A DNA stretch of 64,000 bases from Niabella soli DSM 19437 (GTDB lineage: Bacteria > Bacteroidota > Bacteroidia > Chitinophagales > Chitinophagaceae). The stretch lies in assembly GCF_000243115.2 (NCBI RefSeq), contig NZ_CP007035.1, forward strand, positions 4,216,001 through 4,280,000. The letters are read 5' to 3'. Within the stretch, counting starts at the first letter, position 1; each line of letters opens with the position of its first letter. The position numbers and the translations under genes are program-made. Below are positions 36,820-45,306 of this stretch, in pieces. The notes below the pieces were generated by a model. The model searched no databases. It had not been told where the DNA came from and saw only the letters and a program-made list of their open reading frames with translations.

Positions 36820-36827
36820 TAAATTTG
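36820..36827 (+). promoter_or_regulatory. -7 box TAAATTTG for mqnB
   Basis: Exact TAnnTTTG 45 bp before ATG 36873; expected leader about 39 nt. Confidence 0.45.
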
Positions 36828-36872
36828 CCGGGCAGCAAACAATCTTTTTGATTGTTTTATTGTTAACGTATT

Positions 36873-37526
36873 ATGAATGTATTAGTTGTAGCAGCAACAA
36901 AACTGGAGATCCCGCAGGTGTTGCAATTTTCAAAAAAACAGCCGGCCGTTGATGTTTTAATAACGGGAATCGGGGAAGTAGCTACCACTTATGCGATTAC
37001 ACAGGCACTGGCCAGGAAAAAATATGAGTTGCTGTTGCAGGTAGGGATCGCCGGTAGCTTTTCCAGAATAATGCCCTTAGGATCGGCAGTGGTAGTAGGT
37101 GCTGATTGTTTTGGCGACCTGGGTGTGTTTGAAGGGAAAGCGTTTCGTTCCGTTTTCGACCTGGGACTTACCTTGCCGAACGAAAAGCCTTTTAACCAGG
37201 GAGCGTTGCAAAATCCTCATAAACGCCTGTTAAAGGATACCGGGCTGCCGGTAGTAAAGGGGGTAACTGTAAACGAGATAACAACAAACAAAAAGACAAG
37301 GGATTATTTTGCGGGGAAATTGGAGGCGGTTGTTGAATCGATGGAAGGCGCTGCCTTTCATTATGTGGCGCTTAAAGAAAAAATACCCTTTCTCCAGTTG
37401 AGAACGATCTCAAACTATGTGGGGGAACGGGATAAAACAAAATGGAAATTAAAGGAGTCTGTCGACGTGCTGAATAAAACTGCAGAACAGTTCTTAGTAC
37501 GCCTGACAAAAAAAGTACACGAATGA
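36873..37526 (+). CDS. mqnB: Futalosine hydrolase
   Basis: Protein of 217 residues of the nucleoside phosphorylase fold. It removes hypoxanthine from futalosine in the alternative menaquinone pathway. Features: VVAATKLEIPQVLQF, VGIAGSFS, and VESMEGAAFHYVAL with the catalytic acidic residues. Overlaps mqnD by 4 bp (ATGA), which confirms the assignment among related hydrolases. Confidence 0.94.
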   Translation: MNVLVVAATKLEIPQVLQFSKKQPAVDVLITGIGEVATTYAITQALARKKYELLLQVGIAGSFSRIMPLGSAVVVGADCFGDLGVFEGKAFRSVFDLGLTLPNEKPFNQGALQNPHKRLLKDTGLPVVKGVTVNEITTNKKTRDYFAGKLEAVVESMEGAAFHYVALKEKIPFLQLRTISNYVGERDKTKWKLKESVDVLNKTAEQFLVRLTKKVHE

Positions 37527-38338
37527 AATTAAGAATTGGGTTTTCCCCCTGTCCGAATGATACATTTATTTTTGATGCGCTGGTAAATGGTCAAATTGAT
37601 ACGGGGGACCTTGAATTTGAAACGGTATTGGAGGATGTGGAAACGCTTAACCGATGGGCACTGGAAGGGAAACTGGATATTACTAAACTTAGCTTTCCCG
37701 CTTACTTTAAAACGGCGGGTCATTATGAGTTGCTCAGGGCCGGCAGTGCGTTAGGAAAAGGGGTGGGGCCATTGCTGATCGCTAATAGCAATAAAAAGTT
37801 TGCTGAAGCCGATATAAACAAGGCAAAAATACTGTTACCCGGCATTAACACCACGGCTCATTTATTATTTAGCTTCGCCTACCCCAATGCAAAAAATAAA
37901 ACCTTTGGTGTTTTTCATGAGATAGAAGATGGGGTAAAAAGCGGCGATGCAGATCTGGGGGTCATTATTCATGAGAACCGCTTTACCTACCAGGACAAAG
38001 GACTTTTTAAGGTGACCGACCTGGGAGAATACTGGGAAACAAAGATGAAGGCACCTATTCCACTAGGGGGGATCGTGATAAGAAAAGACCTGGGCAGGGG
38101 ATTGTATAATGAAGTGAACGCGCTGATAAAAGAAAGCCTCGAGCATTCCTTTACTAATTACCCGGCGATTACCGAATATGTAAAAGAGCATGCCCAGGCG
38201 ATGAGTGAAACGGTGATGCGCAAGCATATTGACCTTTATGTAAATGACTATAGTCTTGATCTGGGTGCAGACGGCAGTAAAGCGGTGGAAACACTTTCGG
38301 GAGTGTACCAGAAAATAGCTGCTGCGAGTGAAGCATAA
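37523..38338 (+). CDS. mqnD: 1,4-dihydroxy-6-naphthoate synthase
   Basis: Protein of 271 residues with the periplasmic-binding-protein-like MqnA/MqnD fold: start LRIGFSPCPNDTFIFDALVNG (the SPCPND motif of MqnD), SFPAYF, GPLLIAN and LGVIIHENRFTY with the catalytic His. Acts on cyclic de-hypoxanthine futalosine to give dihydroxynaphthoate. Translationally coupled to mqnB. Confidence 0.96.
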   Translation: MKLRIGFSPCPNDTFIFDALVNGQIDTGDLEFETVLEDVETLNRWALEGKLDITKLSFPAYFKTAGHYELLRAGSALGKGVGPLLIANSNKKFAEADINKAKILLPGINTTAHLLFSFAYPNAKNKTFGVFHEIEDGVKSGDADLGVIIHENRFTYQDKGLFKVTDLGEYWETKMKAPIPLGGIVIRKDLGRGLYNEVNALIKESLEHSFTNYPAITEYVKEHAQAMSETVMRKHIDLYVNDYSLDLGADGSKAVETLSGVYQKIAAASEA

Positions 38339-38404
38339 GGCGCAGGGATAGTTGCGCTGATCCGCTCGTTCTCCGCGATCTATTGCTATAATAAATCATA
38401 AACG

Positions 38405-39214
38405 CTATCCAAAAGGATCCCTGCCTTTTGTGAAAAATTGCCTGCGGGTAAGTGTATCGGCATATATACGATCGTCAAGTTGCTGCACCCGTTGAACACC
38501 TCTTAATGCATTGGTAAGAAAAATTTCGTCGGCCTCTTTGAGCATTTCAATAGTACAGGATTGCTCCCGGATTAACGGATCCTGTTCCAGTAAAAAAGAC
38601 CGGAAAACGCCCGCAATACATCCATCCTGCAAAGGCGGCGTTGCGGTTATTCCATCTTTTATCCAGAACATATTTGAAATGATCGATTCAATAATTTGCC
38701 CGCCGGTATTCAGGATCAGGCAGTCGTTCAGGCCCCGTTCGGTGCAATATTGACCCGCCCTGCTGTAAATAAAAGCGCTTGATAATTTCAGGGAGGAATA
38801 AGGCGAGGCTTCTTTTTGCAGTTCCCGGTACAGCCCTAATTTCAGGCCGGAGGCTGCCGTTTGTGGTGTGTAAGCGGTTGCCTCGATCAGGTAATGCAAG
38901 GCAGTATGCTCAAACAGGGTACCTTCCCCATGCGAAAAGGAAAGGCGCACTCTCGCATTGTTACTGCAATTATTTAAGGCGCATAATTCCAGGATCTGGC
39001 CGAATAAAGCATCAAGGGAAACCGGTAATTCATATCGCAACAGCATCAGGCTTTTTTCGATGCGGGCCTTGTGAAATACATGTAAGGGGATCTTCCCGTT
39101 AAAAACCCTTATGGTTTCGAAAAAACCATCGCCATAGCGATAACCTTTATTCGCCGCATGAATAACGGGATCAGTTGCCGTTGCAAATTTTCCATTAACA
39201 CATAAAAAGTTCAT
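38405..39214 (-). CDS. Class IV PLP aminotransferase, aminodeoxychorismate lyase-like
   Basis: Protein of 269 residues from ATG 39214 (frame open further up, but MNFLCVNGKF is the family start). Class IV fold: GYRYGDGFFETIRVFNGKIPLHVFHKARIEKSL, PLP lysine within SSLKLSSAFIYSRAG and the end NALRGVQRVQQLDDR. Closest in size and motifs to PabC (4-amino-4-deoxychorismate lyase) but branched-chain or D-amino acid aminotransferases share this plan; assignment to PabC is probable. Confidence 0.8.
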   Translation of the reverse strand: MNFLCVNGKFATATDPVIHAANKGYRYGDGFFETIRVFNGKIPLHVFHKARIEKSLMLLRYELPVSLDALFGQILELCALNNCSNNARVRLSFSHGEGTLFEHTALHYLIEATAYTPQTAASGLKLGLYRELQKEASPYSSLKLSSAFIYSRAGQYCTERGLNDCLILNTGGQIIESIISNMFWIKDGITATPPLQDGCIAGVFRSFLLEQDPLIREQSCTIEMLKEADEIFLTNALRGVQRVQQLDDRIYADTLTRRQFFTKGRDPFG

Positions 39215-39372
39215 AAGGCATTTTACTTGGAATAATTCCACCAAATAGATATACTGGGTTGGCCGCTTTCAAGAATACATACACGTTGAAATACATAAGT
39301 TTTTATGTTTCCTGTTTTATGATCAAACGCTGTGTGCCTATGCGGTTTATATTTGGTGATAATGATCATCTG

Positions 39373-39765
39373 TTATTTGATGGCCTGCGCCGCTCTTGCG
39401 GAGTCGGAAGTGTTAGGCCGAAGCCCCTGTTCTTTGGTTTGCCGGCTCTTTATCGAATCCAGCATCGCGATGTAAACATCCGGTCGCTGTTGATAGTAAT
39501 CAAGACTGTTAAAGAACTCTTTTTTGGTTACTTTGTGCAAGCTGAATATTTTGTTAAGCACTTCCTGGTTAACCGCCGCGCGATTAAGTTGCGGATATTT
39601 ATAGTATATGTTACTGTTAACGAAATCACTCCCTTTCGCAACATCCCACAATACGGCTTCCATCTTGTCCTGCGGCAAAATTCCTTTTGGGCGCCCGCAG
39701 GCGGTCATCAGAAAAAAGCCCACAGATAGCGCCAAAACTCGTTTTATAAAAATAGGTTGCTGCAT
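39373..39765 (-). CDS. DUF4296 lipoprotein
   Basis: Protein of 130 residues with lipobox FFLMTAC (Cys at about 23), then RPKGILPQDKMEAVLWDVAKG, the DUF4296 signature, and a Gln/Arg-rich tail. Bacteroidota-specific family of unknown role. It starts 3 bp after the coaBC stop and is surely cotranscribed with it. Confidence 0.85.
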   Translation of the reverse strand: MQQPIFIKRVLALSVGFFLMTACGRPKGILPQDKMEAVLWDVAKGSDFVNSNIYYKYPQLNRAAVNQEVLNKIFSLHKVTKKEFFNSLDYYQQRPDVYIAMLDSIKSRQTKEQGLRPNTSDSARAAQAIK

Positions 39766-39768
39766 TTT

Positions 39769-40983
39769 TTAAACTGTTTGAACTGCATGGTCGTGTAATA
39801 CCGCGTCAATAATATCCCGCGCAATTTCATTTTTTGATTTTGTATCGAAGGAGTATTTTTCGCCCTTCCCCGAATAGATGGTTATTTTGTTGCTGTCTGC
39901 GCCAAATGCAACGCCGTCATTTAAAGAATTCATTATGATGTAATCGGCGTTTTTTTTCCTAAGCTTCTCCAATGCGTTGACTTCCTCGTTATTGGTCTCC
40001 AGCGCAAAGCCCACCAATAATTGGTGTGCCGATTTGAGAGCGCCCAGACTGGCAAGAATGTCTTTGGTTTTTACCAGGTTCAGGTCCAGGCCGCCCTCCT
40101 GTTTTTTTATTTTAATATCGCTTACCCGGGCAGGCCGGTAATCCGCAACAGCAGCGGCCATTATTGCAATATCGCTTGTTTTAAAATGCTCCAGGCATGC
40201 CTGGTACATTTCTTCGGCGGCAATAACGTTTATCACCGTAATGCCCAGCAGGTCCTGTTTCAGGATCTCAGGGGCAGGCCCCAGTACCAGGGTTACATCG
40301 GCCCCGCGCCGCCGGCATTCGATGGCGAGCGCATAGCCCATTTTCCCGGAAGAATGATTGCCGATAAAACGCACCGGGTCAATCGCCTCATGCGTTGGGC
40401 CGGCAGTGATCAATATTTTTTTCCCGGAGAGATCCTGTTGTTGCCTGGCGGCGAAAAAAGCCTCTATATACCGGATGATCTGCTCCGGTTCTTCCATCCG
40501 CCCCTCGCCAATAAGCCCACTGGCCAGTTCGCCATGATGGGGCGCCAACACTATATTGCCAAACGATTTTATAGTTTCGATATTTTTCTTTGTGGCGGGA
40601 TGTTGCCACATGTCTTCATCCATTGCAGGCGAAACCATCACCGGGCAGGTTGCCGAAAGATACACCGATAACAATAGGTTATCGCAATGCCCGTTTGCCA
40701 TTTTTGCAAGCGTATTGCAGCTCAGCGGGGCAATAAGCAGCAGATCGGCCCACCGGCCCAATGCCACGTGGTTGGCCCAGGTATTACCGGTGGCCAAATC
40801 CGTCAATACTTCTTTTTTTGAAAGAGTAGCAAGGGTGAGCGGTGTAACAAATTCTTTTGCTGCAGGGGTCATGATAACCTGCACTTCGGCTTTTGCTTTC
40901 ACCAGCAGCCGTACCAGGTGCACTATTTTATACGCCGCAATGCTGCCGCTGACGCCAATGAGTATTTTTTTTCCTGCAAACAT
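39769..40983 (-). CDS. coaBC: Bifunctional phosphopantothenoylcysteine decarboxylase/phosphopantothenate-cysteine ligase
   Basis: Protein of 404 residues in coenzyme A synthesis. N-terminal CoaC flavoprotein (GVSGSIAAYKIVHLVRLL; active His in TWANHVALGRWADLLLIAPLS; Cys in NGHCDNLL), C-terminal CoaB ligase from about 188 (ILITAGPTHEAIDPVRFIGNHSSGKMG). Followed by the DUF4296 lipoprotein gene. Separated from upstream rpoZ by a terminator, so it needs its own promoter. Confidence 0.96.
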   Translation of the reverse strand: MFAGKKILIGVSGSIAAYKIVHLVRLLVKAKAEVQVIMTPAAKEFVTPLTLATLSKKEVLTDLATGNTWANHVALGRWADLLLIAPLSCNTLAKMANGHCDNLLLSVYLSATCPVMVSPAMDEDMWQHPATKKNIETIKSFGNIVLAPHHGELASGLIGEGRMEEPEQIIRYIEAFFAARQQQDLSGKKILITAGPTHEAIDPVRFIGNHSSGKMGYALAIECRRRGADVTLVLGPAPEILKQDLLGITVINVIAAEEMYQACLEHFKTSDIAIMAAAVADYRPARVSDIKIKKQEGGLDLNLVKTKDILASLGALKSAHQLLVGFALETNNEEVNALEKLRKKNADYIIMNSLNDGVAFGADSNKITIYSGKGEKYSFDTKSKNEIARDIIDAVLHDHAVQTV

Positions 40984-41111
40984 TTTTCAAAAATACGCTT
41001 TCAATATTGAATATTCATCTCCCCAAAACTGCCAATGAACAAAATCAAAAAATATAAACAACTATTCCCGTCTTCCCGCTTTACCGGCAAAAACGCTTTT
41101 AGTAACGGATT

Positions 41112-41150
41112 AAAAACAAAAAAACCACAGCAAACCATGTTCACTGTGGT
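41112..41150 (-). terminator. Intrinsic terminator after rpoZ
   Basis: Stem ACCACAG (41124-41130) with CTGTGGT (41144-41150), 13-nt loop, then on the minus strand a U-rich tract (complement of 41112-41124). Lies 27 bp after the rpoZ stop. Confidence 0.8.
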
Positions 41151-41177
41151 AACTATTTATAAAATAATGTATTGCAA

Positions 41178-41519
41178 CTAGCTGAACAATTCGTCCTCTG
41201 CTTTACGATAGTAGATCTTATCATCTAAAAATTCCTGGGTAGCCAACAGTGCCGGGTTCGGCATTCTTTCATAAGCCCGGGAAATCTCGATCTGCTCTTT
41301 ATTTTCGTGAATCTCTTCCAGTGTATCGGTGTGACTGGCAAATTCATCCAGTTTATTATGCAACTCTTCTTTGATGGAAATATTGATCTGATTGGCACGT
41401 TTGGCAACAATGGAAATAGACTCGTAAATATTACCCGTCTTGTTTTTTATTTCCTGCAGGCTTTTTGTTTCAACACTGCTGGGGGTGCCTACGCTAAGAT
41501 GCCTTCTTAATTTGCTCAT
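41178..41519 (-). CDS. rpoZ: DNA-directed RNA polymerase omega subunit, Rpb6-type
   Basis: Protein of 113 residues. The part TGNIYESISIVAKRANQINISIKEELHNKLDEF is the Bacteroidota version of the Rpb6/omega fold, and the end (YERMPNPALLATQEFLDDKIYYR) is a clade-specific tail. It starts 26 bp inside bamD, in another frame, as in many Bacteroidota. Role: stabilises beta-prime in RNA polymerase. Confidence 0.9.
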   Translation of the reverse strand: MSKLRRHLSVGTPSSVETKSLQEIKNKTGNIYESISIVAKRANQINISIKEELHNKLDEFASHTDTLEEIHENKEQIEISRAYERMPNPALLATQEFLDDKIYYRKAEDELFS

Positions 41520-42312
41520 TATGATTTAATTTTTGTATTTGTGAATTGGAAAGTTCCGAGTATTTCTCAACATCAGCCTTATATTTACTATCTGGGAACC
41601 GGTCTAAAAATTCCTGGCATTTGGTAACTACATCGGTAAAACGCTCTGCCTTTTTATCCATAACACTTGCTTCTGCAAATTGATAATAAGCTTTTACAGA
41701 CTGGAGTTTGTATTCATCTGCATTGCTGGATTCAGGAAAGTTTTCAAGCAAAGTAGCAAAACTTACACCGGCAGCCCGGTAGTAGCCCATGTCGTAATAA
41801 AGCTTTGCGCTCTTATAATCTTTAAGTTCTTTTTTCTTCCATAATTCTTCCACAATCCGGTTGGCATCTGCCAGGCGCACGGAATTCGGATGGGTGTTAA
41901 TAAAGGTCTGCATCGCGCCAATTGCCTTATTGGTATTGGTTTGATCCAATTCCGCTTTTGGAGACTGCAGGTAAAAGAGATAGGCCCTCATGTATTCCAT
42001 TTCTTCATACTTGGGGCTATTGGGAAAGCTTTCCAGGAAGGTCTTGAAATAGTTTTCCGCCATGGTATAATCCTTCTGGTAATACGCGGCGTACGCATAC
42101 TTATAATAAATATCCTGGTATTGCGGTGTTGTTTTATAATAGGGGAGAATGTCTTCGTATACCTGCTGGGCTTTCCCGTATTTCTTTTTTGCATAAAAAT
42201 CCTCCGCCATTTTCAGCTTGTAGGCGGGATCTTTACTTTTTAAAATTTTATTCATGCCGGGCCCGCAGGACGACAAAAAGAACAACGTAAAAATGAATAC
42301 GAAAAATCTCAT
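41494..42312 (-). CDS. bamD: Outer-membrane assembly factor BamD
   Basis: Lipoprotein of 272 residues from ATG 42312. Lipobox FFLSSC (about Cys16), followed by tetratricopeptide-type helices (AEDFYAKKKYGKAQQVYEDILPYY, FKTFLESFPNSPKYEEMEYMRAYL, CQEFLDRFPDSKYKADV). It is the essential lipoprotein of the BAM complex. The alternative upstream start in the frame would hide the lipobox and is rejected. A -7 box TAACTTTG lies at 42321-42328, only a few bases from the start. Confidence 0.93.
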   Translation of the reverse strand: MRFFVFIFTLFFLSSCGPGMNKILKSKDPAYKLKMAEDFYAKKKYGKAQQVYEDILPYYKTTPQYQDIYYKYAYAAYYQKDYTMAENYFKTFLESFPNSPKYEEMEYMRAYLFYLQSPKAELDQTNTNKAIGAMQTFINTHPNSVRLADANRIVEELWKKKELKDYKSAKLYYDMGYYRAAGVSFATLLENFPESSNADEYKLQSVKAYYQFAEASVMDKKAERFTDVVTKCQEFLDRFPDSKYKADVEKYSELSNSQIQKLNHNEQIKKAS

Positions 42313-42320
42313 AAAGTGTG

Positions 42321-42328
42321 CAAAGTTA
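42321..42328 (-). promoter_or_regulatory. -7 box TAACTTTG for bamD
   Basis: Exact TAnnTTTG on the minus strand, 8 bp before ATG 42312: a nearly leaderless mRNA is predicted. Confidence 0.4.
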
Positions 42329-42412
42329 ACTATAACCCTGCAAATATTAATAAAAACCTTAGCCACTCAAAAAATGAGTAGTTAAGTTTTTGATAAAGAG
42401 GCTGGTGCGGTA

Positions 42413-43216
42413 TTATTTCCCGTGGGATGCCGATAAAAACTGATCCAGCGCCGTGATCATGCTGGGCGTTTTGGGCGAAGGTGCCGTTATAACCGGTTTT
42501 AAACCGGCTTTTAGCGCAGCATCCTTGGTGTTGTCTCCAAAAGTGCCGATCACCGTTTTATCCTGCTTAAATTCAGGGAAATTGTCAAACCAGCTTTTAA
42601 TGCCGCTGGGAGTAAAAAAGCAAAGGACGTCAAATTTTTTGCTTTCAAGCGTCTTTTTTACGTCATTGCTCCTTGTACGGTACATAAAAGCGAGATCAAA
42701 AGTGCATTCATGCTGCTTTAACCAGCTTATTATTTCATTATCTTGTTGATTCTCAGAGCAAACGTATAAAAAATTGAGATTCTCTTTGTGTTTATTGATC
42801 ACATCCAGCAGGCTTTTATTGCTGCCGTCCGCCCCGTAAAAAACTTTTCGTTTGCGGTAAAGGATAAATTTTTGCAGGTACAGCGCAACGGCTTCCGTAA
42901 TGCAAAAATATTTGGTATCCTGCGAAACGCTTATTTTCATTTCCTCACAGGTTCTAAAGAAATGATCGATAGCGTTCCTGCTGGTGAAAATGACGCCGGT
43001 ATAAGTAGCAATGCTGATCTTTTGCCGTCTGAAGTCTTTTCCGGAAATAGGTTCCAGCGCAATCAGGGCCTCAAAATCGAGCGTAACATCGTATTTCTTT
43101 TCAAGATCGAAATAAGGTGATTTTTCGGTCTTCGGTCTTGGCTGGCTGATGAGTATGTTCTTAACTTTTCCAGCGTCGCGTTTCGAAAGGGGTTTCGTTG
43201 CTAAGTTACTTGACAT
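42413..43216 (-). CDS. hemD: Uroporphyrinogen-III synthase
   Basis: Protein of 267 residues with the two-domain HemD fold: NILISQPRPKTEKSPYFDLEKKY, IATYTGVIFTSRNAIDHFF, KKFDVLCFFTPSGIKSWFDNFPE and GTFGDNTKDAALKAGLKPVITAPSPKTPSM. HemD proteins are poorly conserved, but these blocks and length are typical of the Bacteroidota form. It follows the DUF4271 gene by 35 bp, and a -7 box (43237-43244) in that gap could drive it alone. Confidence 0.9.
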   Translation of the reverse strand: MSSNLATKPLSKRDAGKVKNILISQPRPKTEKSPYFDLEKKYDVTLDFEALIALEPISGKDFRRQKISIATYTGVIFTSRNAIDHFFRTCEEMKISVSQDTKYFCITEAVALYLQKFILYRKRKVFYGADGSNKSLLDVINKHKENLNFLYVCSENQQDNEIISWLKQHECTFDLAFMYRTRSNDVKKTLESKKFDVLCFFTPSGIKSWFDNFPEFKQDKTVIGTFGDNTKDAALKAGLKPVITAPSPKTPSMITALDQFLSASHGK

Positions 43217-43236
43217 TAAATTTCCTAAATTGGGTG

Positions 43237-43244
43237 CAAAGGTA
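43237..43244 (-). promoter_or_regulatory. -7 box TACCTTTG for hemD
   Basis: Exact TAnnTTTG on the minus strand, 20 bp before ATG 43216, in the short gap behind the DUF4271 gene. Confidence 0.45.
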
Positions 43245-43251
43245 AACTATT

Positions 43252-44685
43252 CTATTTTAAAAAAAGTAAAATAAACTTATAGATAACAAACGCCGGCAAT
43301 AACTCAAATGCGGCAAAGTACAAAAGAAAATGCAGCAGGTTGATGCGTTTGTTTTTTTGTACCATTTGTACGGTCACCAAAAAGCGATAAAGGAATAAAG
43401 CACCCAACATCACCCAGCTCAGGGCCCAGGTGATCGTTTTTATTCCCGTTCCGCCCAATGCCACAATTATAATTACCGGTAGCAGAAAAAGCGTGATGAT
43501 CTTATTTACCAAAAAAATAAGAAAGATATAGGCATCGGTCAGATTTTGCATATTGAACAGCCAGCCGATGAGTTTTAACAAAAAGAATTTTGCCAGATAG
43601 ATGAAAGCAATAAAAATCACCGCCACACTAAAGAGCTGCCATATGGGGTAATCTATTTTCTTTAAAGGCAACTGCTGCGACAGTAAGGTGAGATAAAAAC
43701 CTGCAACCAGTGTAAATAAAATGTTGAATAAAAAAGAGGGTAGCGTATCCTGACTTAATTGTTGCTGCAATTGCCGTTGCTTTAGCGTACGCTTAAAGAA
43801 CAGCGTGGTAAGGTCCTCAAAATATTTGGAAAAGGAGGTCTTAAAGCCTGCAAACAATAGTAAAATACCTGCCAGGGTATAGAAATAAATCTCTTTTCCG
43901 GGATGTGGCGCACGTATGCTATAGGGTGTGATAATGGGCTTTTCGGCCATTGCAAAGTAGGGGTGTTTGGAAAGGATCTTCCAGTAAAGCCTGTAATTAT
44001 GGATCAACTCGGCCAGTTGCCTGTTCTTTTGCAGGCTATCGGCTATTGCCGCTTTAAGTTTTGCCGAATCGACCGCCTGCGTCGTGTCCTTTCGATGATG
44101 GATGGCGATGGAGGGGGTCGTTTTTGACAGCGAGTCCTTTTTTATATGGTGCGGGCGCGCCGTTGCCGGGACCAGTCCTTTTTTTAAGGATGTTGAATCG
44201 CGCCGCAACTTATGCGGTTGCGGGCTATCTGCCAGTTTTTTTGCAGTAAGCGAGTCCTGCGGTAATACAGGTTTTGCACGCTTTTTATGAACCGGCTTTA
44301 CAGCATGTTTTGTTGTATCGTTTTTGGGCAACAACACATTTCTTTTCGTTTCACTGTCTCCGGTTACTTCCTTTTTTTTAGGGGTCGATTTCGTTGCCGT
44401 TTTTGATGAAGACTCGCCCGGAACTGCTTTCCGGGTTGCCGGTTTTGTGGTTGATTGACCTTTAGTTGCTTTTTGCGTTGCCGGTTTTGACGATTGTTCT
44501 TTTTCTTTAACCGGTTTTTGTGTTACCGTCTTGTTGTCGGTCTGTTTGGCTGCCGGCTTTTTTTGTGCCGGCTTTGCTTTCGGTTTGGCTGTTTGCGAGC
44601 GGTGTTTTACACTATCTTTCGTCTGCGCCTGCAAACTGCTTCCAAAAAAGAGGGTACAAAATAATATGATCAATATCCGGGTCAA
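43252..44685 (-). CDS. DUF4271 membrane protein with long low-complexity N-terminal region
   Basis: Protein of 477 residues: signal peptide 1-20 (LQAQ), then about 180 residues almost wholly of Lys, Thr, Pro, Ala, Ser, Gln and Asp (for example KPAQKKPAAKQTDNK), then a C-terminal DUF4271 domain (about 225-477) with six or seven helices (YFYTLAGILLLFAGFKTSFSKYFEDL). DUF4271 next to hemD is a recurrent pairing in Bacteroidota. The basic linker would lie in the periplasm, where it could contact peptidoglycan or lipid head groups (inference). Confidence 0.85.
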   Translation of the reverse strand: MTRILIILFCTLFFGSSLQAQTKDSVKHRSQTAKPKAKPAQKKPAAKQTDNKTVTQKPVKEKEQSSKPATQKATKGQSTTKPATRKAVPGESSSKTATKSTPKKKEVTGDSETKRNVLLPKNDTTKHAVKPVHKKRAKPVLPQDSLTAKKLADSPQPHKLRRDSTSLKKGLVPATARPHHIKKDSLSKTTPSIAIHHRKDTTQAVDSAKLKAAIADSLQKNRQLAELIHNYRLYWKILSKHPYFAMAEKPIITPYSIRAPHPGKEIYFYTLAGILLLFAGFKTSFSKYFEDLTTLFFKRTLKQRQLQQQLSQDTLPSFLFNILFTLVAGFYLTLLSQQLPLKKIDYPIWQLFSVAVIFIAFIYLAKFFLLKLIGWLFNMQNLTDAYIFLIFLVNKIITLFLLPVIIIVALGGTGIKTITWALSWVMLGALFLYRFLVTVQMVQKNKRINLLHFLLYFAAFELLPAFVIYKFILLFLK

Positions 44686-44774
44686 CCTACAATGCCTTTC
44701 TGCAAAAATAGTACCCCTGTGTTAATAAAATTGAAAAAGATGCGGGACTGTGGCGTGAACGCATGCAAAGCCGC

Positions 44775-44806
44775 GAATGCACGAATAATTAGCTATTCGT
44801 GCATTC
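44775..44806. repeat. Perfect inverted repeat, 13-bp arms
   Basis: GAATGCACGAATA at 44775-44787 and its exact complement at 44794-44806 with a 6-nt loop. No U-tract on either side, so not an obvious intrinsic terminator. Confidence 0.6.
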
Positions 44807-44899
44807 TGTACAACAAAACCGTTGAAATTAATTTTTTTGGCCCGCAGATTTACGCATCCCGGTAGCTATGGCATGTGCGTCAAGATAAAGAACACAATT

Positions 44900-45050
44900 C
44901 AGGCGCTGTAAGCGCCGCGTGTTTATAGTATTCATGATCATCTACGCAACGCATCGGCTCCGTCAGGTGCCGCGTAAACACGGGGCGTCCTACGGAGCCC
45001 GAACAAATGCCATTGCGATTGCTATAAACACAACGCTCCTAACGGAGCGG
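44900..45050. repeat. Array of four GC-rich hairpins (REP-like), copy B
   Basis: Hairpins at 44902-44916 (GGCGCTGTAAGCGCC), 44956-44971, 44984-44999 and 45034-45049 (CGCTCCTAACGGAGCG). The first is followed by GCGTGTTTATAG, the last is preceded by CTATAAACACAA: the same inverted flank as copy A at 31050-31197, with similar spacing. Confidence 0.75.
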
Positions 45051-45120
45051 AAATGGCTCAAATACTGGGTATAGTTGCAGTTCCAGCAGATTGAATCTAG
45101 CGCTTAGCTTGACGTACATG

Positions 45121-45132
45121 CGATAGCTATCG
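45121..45132. repeat. Copy of dispersed palindrome CGATAGCTATCG
   Basis: Perfect 12-bp palindrome followed by GGGACCGCTATCGA, which partly repeats it. See 20303-20318 and 49775-49790. Confidence 0.5.
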
Positions 45133-45306
45133 GGACCGCTATCGACGCGGCGCGGATTATCCTTCATTCTTCTGCGATATTCTGCTTCCGATAAATCGGA
45201 ATGCGGGAGACCTTTTGTCCCGCTGATCTGCCGGGATAAGTTTCGTTGTATCCTTAAATCATGCTGCAACGCAGAACAATCGAATTCGTGGCTGTTATTT
45301 AGCTTT

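Larger units (their letters stand above)
44686..45306. other. 621-bp gap with hairpins and dispersed palindromes
   Basis: No convincing gene: a short minus-strand frame at 45039-45269 overlaps repeats and is rejected. It holds a 13-bp-arm inverted repeat (44775-44806), the second four-hairpin array (44900-45050) and a CCGATAGCTATCGG-type palindrome (45121-45132). Confidence 0.65.

Noticed and set aside
45039-45269. Minus-strand open frame of 76 codons
   Set aside because: Arg-rich, overlaps the hairpin array and a dispersed palindrome; no promoter or family resemblance.
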